A stretch of 64,000 nt of DNA from Lepidurus packardi (lineage: Eukaryota > Arthropoda > Branchiopoda > Notostraca > Triopsidae): assembly GCA_023053545.1 (NCBI GenBank), contig JAKZAN010000039.1, positions 735,522-799,521 on the forward strand, in the 5' to 3' direction. The translations under genes were made by a program, and so were the position numbers. The notes beneath the pieces are model-generated. The model had not been told where the DNA came from, ran no database searches, and saw only the letters and a list, made by a program, of their open reading frames with translations. This document shows positions 35,861 through 46,300 of this stretch, one piece after another; the stretch's first letter is position 1; each line of letters begins with the position of its first letter.

Positions 35861-37325
35861 AAGTCCGTAAGGAATTAATTCAGTCCCTAAGTAGTTATTT
35901 CAGTGCGTAAGGAATTAATTTAGTCCGTACGGAATTAATTCAGTCCGTAAGGAATTAATTCATTCCGTAACTAATTAATTCAGTAAGTAAGGAATTCAAT
36001 CAATCATAAAGAATTAATTCAGTCCGTAAGGAATTAATTCAGTCCGTAAGGAATTAATTCAGTCCGTAAGGAATTAATTCAGTCCGTAATGAATTAATTC
36101 AGTCCATTAATTAATCAATTCATTCCCTAAGGAAATAATTCAGTCCGTAAGGAATTAATTCAGTCCTTAAGGAACTAATTCAGTCCGTAAGGAATTAATT
36201 CAGTAAGTAAGGAATTAATTCAGTCCGTAAGGAATTAATTCAGTCCGTAATGTATTAATTCAGTCCACTAATTAATTAATTCAGTACGTAAGGAATTAAT
36301 TCAGTCCGTAAGGAATTAATTCAGTCCGTAAGGAATTAATTCAGTCCGTAAGGAAATAATTCAGTCCGTAAGGAACTAATTCAGTCCGTAAGGAATTAAT
36401 TCAGTAAGTAAGGAATTAATTCAGTCCGTAAGGAATTAATTCAGTCTGTAAGAAATTAATTCAGCACGTAAGGAATTAATTCATTCCCCAAGGAATTAAT
36501 TCGGTCCGTAAGGTTATAATTCAATCCGTAAAGAATTAATTCAGTCCGTAAGGAAAAAATTCAGTCCGTAAGGAACTAATTCAGTCCGTAATGTATTAAT
36601 TCAGTCCGTAAGAAATTAATTCAGCCCGTAAGGAATTAATTGATTCCCTAAGGAATTAATTTGGTCCGTAAAGAATTAGTTCATTCCGTTAAGAATTAAT
36701 TCAGTCTGTAAGGAATTAATTAAATCCGTAAGGAATTAATTCAGTCCGTAAAGAGTTAATTCAGTCCGTAAGGAATTAATTCAGTCCGTAAAGAATTAAT
36801 TCATTCCGTAAGGAACTAATTCAGTCCGTATGGAATTAATTCAGTCCGTAACTAATTAATTCAGTCCGTAATGAATTAATTCAGTCCGTAAGGAATTAAT
36901 TCATTCCGTAAGAAATTAATTCAGCACGTAAGGAATTAATTCATTCCCAAAGGAATTAATTCGGTCCGTAAGGAATTAATTCATACCGTTAAGAATTAAT
37001 TCAGTCCGTAAGGAATTAATTCAATCCGTAAGGAATTAATTCAGTCCGTAAGGAATTAATTCATTCCGTAAGGAATTAATTCAGTCCGTAAGGAATATAT
37101 TAAGTCTGTAAGAAATTTATTATGTCAGTAAGGAATTAATTAAGTCCGTAAGGAATTAATTCAGTCCGTAAGGAATTAATTCATTCCGTAAGGAGTTAAT
37201 TCAGTCCGTAAGAAAGTAATTCAGTCCGTAAAGAACTAATTCAGTCCGTAAGGAATTAATTCAGTAAGTAAGGAATTAATTCAGTCCGTAAGGAATTAAT
37301 TCAGTCTGTAAGGAATTAATTCAGT

Positions 37326-37337
37326 CCGTAAGTAATT
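37326..37337. repeat. Non-LTR target-site duplication, left copy
   Basis: CCGTAAGTAATT lies against the 3' tail of the element and recurs at 40920-40931 on the other side. GTAAGTAATT is an uncommon variant monomer, so the repetition is informative. Unoccupied versions, for example at 47,611-47,622, contain it once. Confidence 0.85.
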
Positions 37338-37361
37338 TGTATTTGTATTTTTGTATTTTTG
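37338..37361 (-). other. 3' tail of the non-LTR element
   Basis: Read on the minus strand, the end consists of short CAAAAATA and CAAATA units and then the satellite target. Short repeat tails in place of poly(A) are seen in I- and R1-like elements. Confidence 0.75.
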
Positions 37362-37362
37362 A

Positions 37363-37397
37363 GGCGAACCATGTCGCTATCGCGCCACATTATCGCC
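37363..37397 (-). other. 3' UTR hairpin of the non-LTR element
   Basis: Outer arms GGCGA and TCGCC and inner arms ATGT and ACAT can pair, with small internal mismatches. The loop is a CG-rich stretch around CGCTATCGC. The position just before the tail suits a structure recognised by the reverse transcriptase; this role is inferred. Confidence 0.5.
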
Positions 37398-37446
37398 TTC
37401 GGCTTTCTTCTTCAACACACTCTCACTGTTTGGTACTTTAGCATCT

Positions 37447-39810
37447 TCAGATGAAATCTAAAATCTTCGTTTGTTTCATGAACTTGATAAAATTGTTTTG
37501 TATAAAAAACCGACCATGCACTGTTCTGTTTCCGAATCCTAGAATTTCTTCGAAGTCCACTGGTATGTTTTTGCTTCGCAGTTTGCTGAATAAAGCGTTG
37601 CGCTCCGCTCTCAGGGTTGAGCATTCCATGACTAGATGCTTCCCGGTTTCGTCTGCCTCACCACAGTTTCGGCACACCGGGCTATCCTGTAGATTAAATC
37701 TGTGCATCCACGATCCGGTCTTGCCATGACCACATCTGAGTCTTAATACAGCAACAGCTTCTCTTCTTCTTTTGATGGTCCTCCATTTATTGGATCCTAG
37801 AGTTTCTGTTTTCAATACAATGGCCTGTGACGTATTCAGTATGATTTCGTTCAAAAACTCTCTTTCGATGTTTTGCTTGGTGATTGTTTTTAGCTCGTGT
37901 CTTGTCAGCCCGTTTGTTCTTTCGTTGCTGGAGGTTCTTCCTCTCTTTGCTGCTTGATCCGCTGCTTCATTACCAGGGATGCCAATATGGGCGGGGATCC
38001 ATTGTAAATTGATTGTGCAACCATCTACTATTAAGTTTCTTATTTTTCCCTGAATTTGTTGGCTGAGATCAAAATGAGTTCTGCAACCCCAGCTTTTTAG
38101 TACAGCTAGCGCCGCCATTGAGTCTGTTAGAATGAAAAATTTTTCGGGGGGGTTATTCGCTACAGAATGTAACGCTATTTCAAATGCTGTAAGTTCAGCT
38201 GACAATATGGAGGATCCTTGGAGCATGCGAAATTCCTTTGTCTCGCCCGTTTTTTCTATATATACTCCACATCCGGTGTTTCCTTGTTCGTCATTCGATC
38301 CGTCTGTGAATATTTTCTTAAAATCCCTATAAGTATTTTCTAAAAATGCTAACACAAATTGCACTGCTATCTGAGGATTCTTCTTTGTGGTTAGTCCGTC
38401 TATGTCCGTAAAGATATATTTTTCTGTAAATTCCCATGGGGCCATCAAGTTTTCAAAAAAATTCCTTTGTGTTATGTCTGGTAGCTGAAATTTCTCTTTA
38501 AGTTCTTTATAGTCTTCCCAGATTATCGATTTGTTCTTTGAGATCTCCTTTACTATTAGGTCTCCCTTATGACATTCAGTCATTCTGTTAATATAATCTT
38601 GCGACAATAGCGTTCTCCTATACCGTAAAGGCAACATGCTCGCCGCACATAGCAATACCCCAATAGGGGTAGTTTTTGTTGCTCCTAAAATAATTCTTAG
38701 AGCTTTGTTTTGAATCGTTTCCAACGGTTGTAGCTTTCTTGAGTTAACAAACTTGTATATAAAACAGGCATATTCTAGTCTGGACCTAATAAGGTTTTTG
38801 TAGATGGTGAGTAAAAGGTTTGTGCTGGCTCCCCAGCTTGTGCCTGCCAGCCTACTTAAAATCCCTACTGCTTTCATACCTTTCTGTCGTAGATATTTAA
38901 TATGCTCTTCAAACTTGAGTCTTCTATCGAAAATGACCCCCAAGAATCTTGCATTTTCGACCCTCTCGATGACCATGCCATTTATCTTGCACTTCTTATT
39001 TGTCTGCCATTTCCTTTTCCTGGTTATCACAAAGTATTTCGTTTTTTCTGGTGATAAGGTAAACCCGTTCCTTTTACACCACGTCTCTATTTCCTTAACT
39101 CTACATCTCAACTTGTCCATTGCGGAATCCGTATTTCTGCCCAGTGTCCACGTTCCCGCATCATCTGCGAAAAGTGATGTATTTGTGTCCCTCTGGTTCT
39201 CGGGGAAATCCGCTAGCATGATATTGAATAGCCAAGGACTTAAGACTGCACCCTGGGGTATGCCTCTTACTAGTCTTTGCTTGGTAGACAGGCTGGATCC
39301 GACTCGTACTTCCATTGTTCTGTCGCATAAATAGCTTCTGATGATTCCCAAGAGTTTTCCGTTGACCCCTTTTCTCCCCAACTTGTATAGAAGTCCGTCG
39401 ATCCAGACCGAGTCGTAGGCAGAAGTTTGGTCGAGCAAAAGGACAGTTAGCACCCAGCCTTTTTTAAAGACAGTGTGTGCGTCGTTCATCAATCTCATCA
39501 ACTGGTCGACCGTACTTCTACCTGCCCTAAACCCGGATTGGTATTTCGAGAACCAGTTATACTTTTCTGCTACCCAGCTCAGTCTTTTTATGAGCATTCG
39601 TTCGAATAATTTTGCCAGGCATGATATTAGGGATATCGGCCTATAAGATTGTACTGCTCCAGGATCTTTACCTGGCTTCCCGATAGGTATTACGACTGCA
39701 TTTCTCCAGTCATTTGGTACTACTCTTCCTTCGAGTATAAAATTGAATATTTTTTGTAATGCTTTCCTCCATTTTGGTGGCATTCTTTTTAATAACTCGT
39801 AGTGGACCAT
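37447..39810 (-). CDS. Reverse transcriptase-RNase H polyprotein (ORF2, C-terminal part)
   Basis: 787 codons from Met; the frame is actually open from 39858, just after the in-frame stop. RT core about 30-300: SYRPISLISCLAKLFERML (55-73), catalytic D127 in LLLDQTSAYDSV, IPQGAVLSPWLFN (184-196) and FADD with D216-D217. RNase H about 500-622: D503 in FTDGS, E539 in SAEL, D563 in LTDS and D618, with H608 in PAHIG; all catalytic acids are kept. C-terminal knuckle C713-X2-C716-X8-H725-X4-C730. In an active element this protein nicks the target with its endonuclease, copies the RNA at the nick and may remove the RNA strand. Apart from the upstream stop no lesion is visible, so the copy is young or recently constrained. 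It is host-unrelated sequence inserted in a satellite. Confidence 0.93.
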   Translation of the reverse strand: MVHYELLKRMPPKWRKALQKIFNFILEGRVVPNDWRNAVVIPIGKPGKDPGAVQSYRPISLISCLAKLFERMLIKRLSWVAEKYNWFSKYQSGFRAGRSTVDQLMRLMNDAHTVFKKGWVLTVLLLDQTSAYDSVWIDGLLYKLGRKGVNGKLLGIIRSYLCDRTMEVRVGSSLSTKQRLVRGIPQGAVLSPWLFNIMLADFPENQRDTNTSLFADDAGTWTLGRNTDSAMDKLRCRVKEIETWCKRNGFTLSPEKTKYFVITRKRKWQTNKKCKINGMVIERVENARFLGVIFDRRLKFEEHIKYLRQKGMKAVGILSRLAGTSWGASTNLLLTIYKNLIRSRLEYACFIYKFVNSRKLQPLETIQNKALRIILGATKTTPIGVLLCAASMLPLRYRRTLLSQDYINRMTECHKGDLIVKEISKNKSIIWEDYKELKEKFQLPDITQRNFFENLMAPWEFTEKYIFTDIDGLTTKKNPQIAVQFVLAFLENTYRDFKKIFTDGSNDEQGNTGCGVYIEKTGETKEFRMLQGSSILSAELTAFEIALHSVANNPPEKFFILTDSMAALAVLKSWGCRTHFDLSQQIQGKIRNLIVDGCTINLQWIPAHIGIPGNEAADQAAKRGRTSSNERTNGLTRHELKTITKQNIEREFLNEIILNTSQAIVLKTETLGSNKWRTIKRRREAVAVLRLRCGHGKTGSWMHRFNLQDSPVCRNCGEADETGKHLVMECSTLRAERNALFSKLRSKNIPVDFEEILGFGNRTVHGRFFIQNNFIKFMKQTKILDFI

Positions 39811-39858
39811 GTCCTTTCCCTGGCTTGCTTTTGGTGCTGCTTTAATTACACTGTCTAA

Positions 39859-40919
39859 TTACCATGCTGTGAAGGGTCTTTCCAAGTTTGGTTCTACACT
39901 TTTCTCATTGATCATTGCCTGTATATCCATTTTCAACACATCTATGTCCACTTCTGGTTGAAATATTACCGGCTCTGCTCTCTGTACCCTAGCGAATTGT
40001 TCTGTGAAGGCCTCCGCTTTCTCTTCGTCACTTTGTATGACGCGTCCGTTTTTTTCCACTATACAGTTCTGCCCTTTTTGAGGCGACCCTTCCATACCTC
40101 TTATTAGTCCCCACAATTGTTTCATCGATGTATGCGTCCCCATATTTTCTACCTTTTTATTCCAAAATTCTCTTTGTGTTTTTTGTGTCAATTGTTTACA
40201 CTTGGCCTTGTTCTTCTTGTATATAATTAGATTTTCGGTACTGGGGTGATTCCTTAAGATTCTATAGCTTGCTCTGGCTTTGCTTAAGGCCTCACTCCAT
40301 TTGGTATCCCACCATGGCTTCCTTATTTTGTTATTTTTGTTACCCCTGTCTTGTGTCGATCTGGTTCCACTGCCCTGGACTGGTATATGTTTCTTGGTTA
40401 TTCCTATGAGGGTGTCTACGAACGTCTGATACCTTACTTCGATTAATCCTCTTTGTGTCTCATGTTCTATGTCCGCGTCTTCTAATTCCTTGAGCCAATT
40501 TGTCCATCGAGCTTTCCTGAAATTCCATCGTGGGGCACCCTCCCTTACTTCGTCACCTAGTGTTCCTTCCACCTCAATTATTACAGGTAGGTGATCGCTT
40601 TGGAGTAAGGCGCCTGTAGTAACCTTCACTTTCTCGTATATTCCCGTCGATGCAAAACATAAGTCAATTGTGGATACCGATCCTCTCTCTGATATACATG
40701 TGCTGATTCCTTTAGGTGATGCTAAAAGTAGTTTTTCCCATTCTTCTAAAAAGTTAAATAAAATATGTCCTCTCGCATCGTTAAAATTTTTGCCATTCCA
40801 TAGATCGTGGTGTGAATTGAAATCGCCAAATAAAAGGATGTTCTTTTCCCTTCCAATTTGTGAAAAATAGAAATCATATTCTTGCTTCGTAATCTTATTT
40901 GCATTTTCCCCTGTTCGAA
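39859..40919 (-). pseudogene. ORF2 N-terminal part: partial APE endonuclease
   Basis: The open frame runs from the truncated 5' edge (first full codon 40917-40915) with no initiation codon of its own to a TAA at 39859-39861. The downstream RT frame is in the same phase, so both were one protein. Endonuclease motifs: LLFGDFNSHHDLWNG, with GDFN at 40816-40827, and SDHLPVII with SDH at 40591-40599, the catalytic Asp-Asn and Asp-His pairs of APE nucleases. The domain's N-terminal half (first catalytic residues) is lost. After the nuclease comes a basic linker (for example KKNKAKCKQLTQKTQREFWN), as usual before RT. A GTG at 40627-40629 could be read as a start but is only an internal codon. Confidence 0.88.
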
Positions 40920-40931
40920 CCGTAAGTAATT
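40920..40931. repeat. Non-LTR target-site duplication, right copy
   Basis: CCGTAAGTAATT follows the truncated 5' end of the element and continues as AACTCAGTCCG, exactly as in the empty sites. Confidence 0.85.
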
Positions 40932-41854
40932 AACTCAGTCCGTAAGGAATTAATTCAGTAAGTAAGGAATTAATTCAGTCCGTAAGGAATTAATTCAGTC
41001 CGTAAGGAGTTAATTCAGTCTGTAAGAAAGTAATTCAGCCCGTAAGGAATTAATTCATTTCCTAAAGAATTAATTCAGTCCGTAAGGTATTAATTCAATC
41101 CGTAAAGAATTAATTCAGTCCATAAGGAAAAAATTCAGTCCGTAAGGAACTAATTCAGTCCGTAATGTATTAATTCAGTCCGTAAGAAATTAATTCAGCC
41201 CGTAAGGAATTAATTGATTCCCTAAGGAATTAATTTGGTCCGTAAAGAATTAGTTCATTCCGTTAAGAATTAATTCAGTCTGTAAGGAATTAATTAAATC
41301 CGTAAGGAATTAATTCAGTCCGTAAAGAGTTAATTCAGTCCGTAAGGAATTAATTCAGTCCGTAAAGAATTAATTCATTCCGTAAGGAATTAATTCAGTC
41401 CGTAAGGAATTAATTCAATCCGTAAGGAATTAATTAATTCAGTCCGTAACTAATTAATTCAGTAAGTAAGGAATTCAATCAATCATAAAGAATTAATTCA
41501 GTCCGTAAGGAATAAATTCAGTCCGCAAGGAATTAATTCAGTCCGTAAGAAATTAATTCAGTCCGTAAGGAATTAATTCAGTCCGTAATGAATTATTTAA
41601 GTCCGTAAGGAATTAATTCAGTCCCTAAGTAGTTATTTCAGTCCGTAAGGAATTAATTCAGTCCGTACGGAATTAATTCAGTCCGTAAGGAATTAATTCA
41701 TTCCGTAAGGAATTAATTAAGTCCGTAATGAATTAATTCAGTCCGTAAGGAATTAATTCAGTCCCTAAGTAATTAATTCAGTAAGTAAGGAATTAATTCA
41801 GTCCGTAAGGAATTAATTCAGTCCGTAACTAATTAATTCAGTAAGTAAGGAATT

Positions 41855-43380
41855 CAATCAATCATAAAGATTTAATTCAGTCCGTAAGGAATAAATTCAG
41901 TCCGCAAGGAATTAATTCAGTCCGTTAGGAATTAATTCAGTCCGTAAGGAATTAATTCACTCCGTAATGAATTATTTAAGTCCGTAAGGAATTAATTCAG
42001 TCCCTAAGTAGTTATTTCAGTGCGTAAGGAATTAATTCAGTCCGTACGGAATTAATTCAGTCCGTAAGGAATTAATTCATTCCGTAACTAATTAATTCAG
42101 TAAGTAAGGAATTCAATCAATCATAAAGAATTAATTCAGTCCGTAAGGAATTAATTCAGTCCGTAAGGAATTAATTCAGTCCGTAATGAATTAATTCAGT
42201 CCATTAATTAATTCATTCATTCCCTAAGGAAATAATTCAGTCCGTAAGGAATTAATTCAGTCCTTAAGGAACTAATTCAGTCCGTAAGGAATTAATTCAG
42301 TAAGTAAGGAATTAATTCAGTCCGTAAGGAATTAATTCAGTCCGTAATGTATTAATTCAGTCCACTAATTAATTAATTCAGTACGTAAGGAATTAATTCA
42401 GTCCGTAAGGAATTAATTCAGTCGGTAAGGAATTAATTCAGTCCGTAAGGAAATAATTCAGTCCGTAAGGAACTAATTCAGTCCGTAAGGAATTAATTCA
42501 GTAAGTAAGGAATTAATTCAGTCCGTAAGGAATTAATTCAGTCTGTAAGAAACTAATTCAGCACGTAAGGAATTAATTCATTCCCCAAGGAATTAATTCA
42601 TTCCCCAAGGAATTAATTCAATCCGTAAAGTATTAGTTCAGTCCGTAAGGAAAAAATTCAGTCCGTAAGGAACTAATTCAGTCCGAAATGTATTAATTCA
42701 GTCCGTAAGAAATTAATTAAGCCCGTAAGGAATTAATTGATTCCCTAAGGAATTAATTTGGTCCGTAAAGAATTAGTTCATTCCGTTAAGAATTAATTCA
42801 GTCTGTAAGGAATTAATTAAATCCGTAAGGAACTAATTCAGTCCGTAAAGAGTTAATTCAGTCCGTAAGGAATTAATTCAGTCCGTAAAGAATTAATTAA
42901 TTCCGTAAGGAACTAATTCAGTCCGTATGGAATTAATTCAGTCCTTAAACTAATTAATTCAGTCCGTAAGGAATTAATTCAGTCCGTAAGGAATTAATTC
43001 ATTCCGTAAGAAATTAATTCAGCACGTAAGGAATTAATTCATTCCCAAAGGAATTTATTCGGTCCGTAAGGAATTAATTCATACCGTTAAGAATTAATTC
43101 AGTCCGTAAGGAATTAATTCAATCCGTAAGGAATTAATTCAGTCCGTAAGGAATTAATTCATTCCGTAAGGAATTAATTCAGTCCGTAAGGAATATATTA
43201 AGTCTGTAAGAAATTTATTATGTCAGTAAGGAATTAATTAAGTCCGTAAGGAATTAATTCAGTCCGTAAGGAATTAATTCATTCCGTAAGGAGTTAATTC
43301 AGTCCGTAAGAAAGTAATTCAGTCCGTAAAGAACTAATTCAGTCCGTAAGGAATTAATTCAGTAAGTAAGGAATTAATTC
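41855..43380. repeat. Paralogue of the 35.74-37.28 kb segment
   Basis: Variants here follow those of about 35,740-37,280 in order: GTGCG (35,903 and 42,020), TTGGTCCGTA (36,661 and 42,758) and TAAGTCTGTA (37,101 and 43,199). Offsets are about 6,117 falling to 6,097. Subtracting the 3,594-bp non-LTR insertion gives an original spacing of about 2.5 kb, so the duplication was a HOR of that size, later pushed apart. Confidence 0.75.
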
Positions 43381-46300
43381 ATTCCGTAAGGAATTAATTC
43401 AGTCCGTAAGGAATATATTAAGTCTGTAAGAAATTTATTATGTCAGTAAGGAATTAATTAAGTCCGTAATCAAATAATTCAGTCCGTAAGGAACTAATTC
43501 AGTCCGTAATGTATTAATTCAGTCGGTAAGAAATTGATCCAGCCCTTAAGAAATTAATTAATTCCCTAAGGAATTAATTTGGTCCGTAAGGAATTAATTC
43601 GTTCCGTTAAGAATTAATTCAGTCTGAAAGGAATTAATTCAATCAGTAAGGAATTAATTCAGTCCGTAAGGAATTAATTCAGTCCGTAAGGAATTAATTC
43701 AAACCGTAAGGAATTAATTCAATCCGTAAGGAATTAATTCAGTCCGTAAAGAATTAATTCAGTCCGTAAGGAATTAATTCAATCCGTAATGAATTAATTC
43801 AGTCCATTAATTAATTAATTCAGTACGTAAGGAATTAATTCAGTCCGTAAGGAATTAATTCAGTCTGTAAGGAATTAATTCAGACCGTAAGTAATTAACT
43901 CAGTCCGTAAGGAATTAATTCAGTAAGTAAGGAATTAAGTCAGTCCGTAAGGAATTAATTCAGTCCGTAAGGAGTTAATTCAGTCTGTAAGAAAGTAATT
44001 CAGCCCGTAAGGAATTAATTCATTTCCTAAGGAATTAATTCAGTATGTAAGGTATTAATTCAATCCGTAAGGAATTAATTCAGTCCATAAGGAAAAAATT
44101 CAGTCCGTAAGGAACTAATTCAGTCCGTAATGTATTAATTCAGTCCGTAAGAAATTAATTCAGCCCGTAAGGAATTAATTAATTCCCTAAGGAATTAATT
44201 TGGTCCGTAAGGAATTAATTCGTTCCGTTAAGAATTAATTCAGTCTGAAAGGAATTAATTCAATCAGTAAGGAATTAATTCAGTCCGTAAGGAATTAATT
44301 CAGTCCGTAAGGAACTAATTCAGTCCGTAATGTATTAATTCAGTCCGTAAGAAATTAATTCAGCCCGTAAGGAATTAATTGATTCCCTAAGGAATTAATT
44401 TGGTCCGTAAAGAATTAGTTCATTCCGTTAAGAATTAATTCAGTCTGTAAGGAATTAATTAAATCCGTAAGGAATTAATTCAGTCCGTAAAGAGTTAATT
44501 CAGTCCGTAAGGAATTAATTCAGTCCGTAAAGAATTAATTCATTCCGTAAGGAACTAATTCAGTCCGTATGGAATTAATTCAGTCCTTAAACTAATTAAT
44601 TCAGTCCGTAAGGAATTAATTCAGTCCGTAAGGAATTAATTCATTCCGTAAGAAATTAATTCAGCACGTAAAGAATTAATTCATTCCCAAAGGAATTAAT
44701 TCGGTCCGTAAGGAATTAATTCATACCGTTAAGAATTAATTCAGTCCGTAAGGAATTAATTCAATCCGTAAGGAATTAATTCAGTCCGTAAGGAATTAAT
44801 ACATTCCGTAAGGAATTAATTCAGTCCGTAAGGAATATATTAAGTCTGTAAGAAATTTATTATGTCAGTAAGGAATTAATTAAGTCCGTAAGGAATTAAT
44901 TCAGTCCGTAAGGAATTAATTCATTCCGTAAGGAGTTAATTCAGTCCGTAAGAAAGTAATTCAGTCCGTAAAGAACTAATTCAGTCCGTAAGGAATTAAT
45001 TCATTCCGTAAGGAATTAATTAAGTCCGTAATGAATTAATTCAGTCCGTAAGGAATTAATTCAGTCCCTAAGTAATTAATTCAGTAAGTAAGGAATTATA
45101 TCAGTCCGTAAGGAATTAATTCAGTCCGTAACTAATTAATTCAGTAAGTAAGGAATTCAATCAATCATAAAGAATTAATTCAGTCCGTAAGGAATAAATT
45201 CAGTCCGCAAGGAATTAATTCAGTCCGTAAGGAATTAATTCAGTCCGTAAGGAATTAATTCAGTCCGTAATGAATTATTTAAGTCCGTAAGGAATTAATT
45301 CAGTCCCTAAGTAGTTATTTCAGTCCGTAAGGAATTAATTCAGTCCGTACGGAATTAATTCAGTCCGTAAGGAATTAATTCATTCCGTAACTAATTAATT
45401 CAGTAAGTAAGGATTTCAATCAATCATAAAGAATTAATTCAGTCCGTAAGGAATTAATTCATTCCGTAAATAGTTAATTCAGTCCGTAAGAAAGTAATTC
45501 AGTCCGTAAAGAACTAATTCAGTCCGTAAGGAATTAATTCAGTAAGTAAGGAATTAATTCATTCCGTAAGGAATTAATTCAGTCCGTAAGGAATATATTA
45601 AGTCTGTAAGAAATTTATTATGTCAGTAAGGAATTAATTAAGTCCGTAAGGAATTAATTCAGTCCGTAAGGAACTAATTCAGTCCGTAATGTATTAATTC
45701 AGTCGGTAAGAAATTAATCCAGCCCGTAAGAAATTAATTAATTCCCTAAGTAATTAATTTGGTCCGTAAGGAATTAATTCATTCCGTTAAGAATTAATTC
45801 AGTCTGTAAGGATTTAATTCAATCCGTAAGGAATTAATTCAGTCCGTAAGGAATTAATTCAGTCCGTAAGGAATTAATTCAAACCGTAAGGAATTAATTC
45901 AATCCGTAAGGAATTAATTCAGTCCGTAAAGAATTAATTCAGTCCGTAAGGAATTAATTCAATCCGTAATGAATTAATTCAGTCCATTAATTAAATAATT
46001 CAGTACGTAAGGAATTAATTCAGACCGTAAGGAATTAATTCAGTCTGTAAGGAATTAATTCAGACCGTAAGTAATTAACTCAGTCCGTAAGGAATTAATT
46101 CAGTAAGTAAGGAATTAATTCAGTCCGTAAGGAATTAATTCAGTCCGTAAGGAGTTAATTCAGTCTGTAAGAAAGTAATTCAGCCCGTAAGGAATTAATT
46201 CATTTCCTAAGGAATTAATTCAGTCCGTAAGGTATTAATTCAATCCGTAAAGAATTAATTCAGTCCATAAGGAAAAAATTCAGTCCGTAAGGAACTAATT

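Larger units (their letters stand above)
24691..37337. repeat. Satellite array, right-type dialect
   Basis: Same 20-bp monomer, but boxes now read GTAAGTAAGG followed by the 19-bp TTCAATCAATCATAAAGAA. New variants dominate: GTCCCCAAGG, GTCCCTAAGTAGTT, GTAACTAATT, TAAATCAGGACG, GATATAATCCG and AATTTATAAAGTCAG. Forward inverted blocks with CATTCCTTACGG disappear; a related CATTCATTCCCTAAGG occurs near 25,290. Diversity among monomers is higher than in the left block. There is no gene-like sequence. Confidence 0.93.
37338..40919 (-). mobile_element. 5'-truncated non-LTR retrotransposon (RNase H-bearing)
   Basis: Minus-strand element of 3,582 bp: partial APE endonuclease, reverse transcriptase, RNase H and CCHC knuckle in one frame, then a short 3' UTR and a TACAAA-rich tail. 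ORF1 and the start of the endonuclease are missing, as expected from incomplete target-primed reverse transcription. RNase H after RT together with a non-poly(A) tail points to the I/LOA/Outcast group of LINEs; I cannot fix the clade without a tree. A 12-bp target-site duplication flanks it. One in-frame stop (39859-39861) and the 5' truncation make this copy non-autonomous. Confidence 0.93.

Noticed and set aside
37451-39334. Plus-strand open frames of 60-176 codons across the RT-RNase H region
   Set aside because: They are antisense to a long frame with clear RT and RNase H motifs; no independent motif was seen.
40627-40629. GTG as the start of a separate endonuclease-linker protein
   Set aside because: The frame is open upstream to the element edge and contains the GDFN motif, so this is an internal valine codon of a truncated frame.
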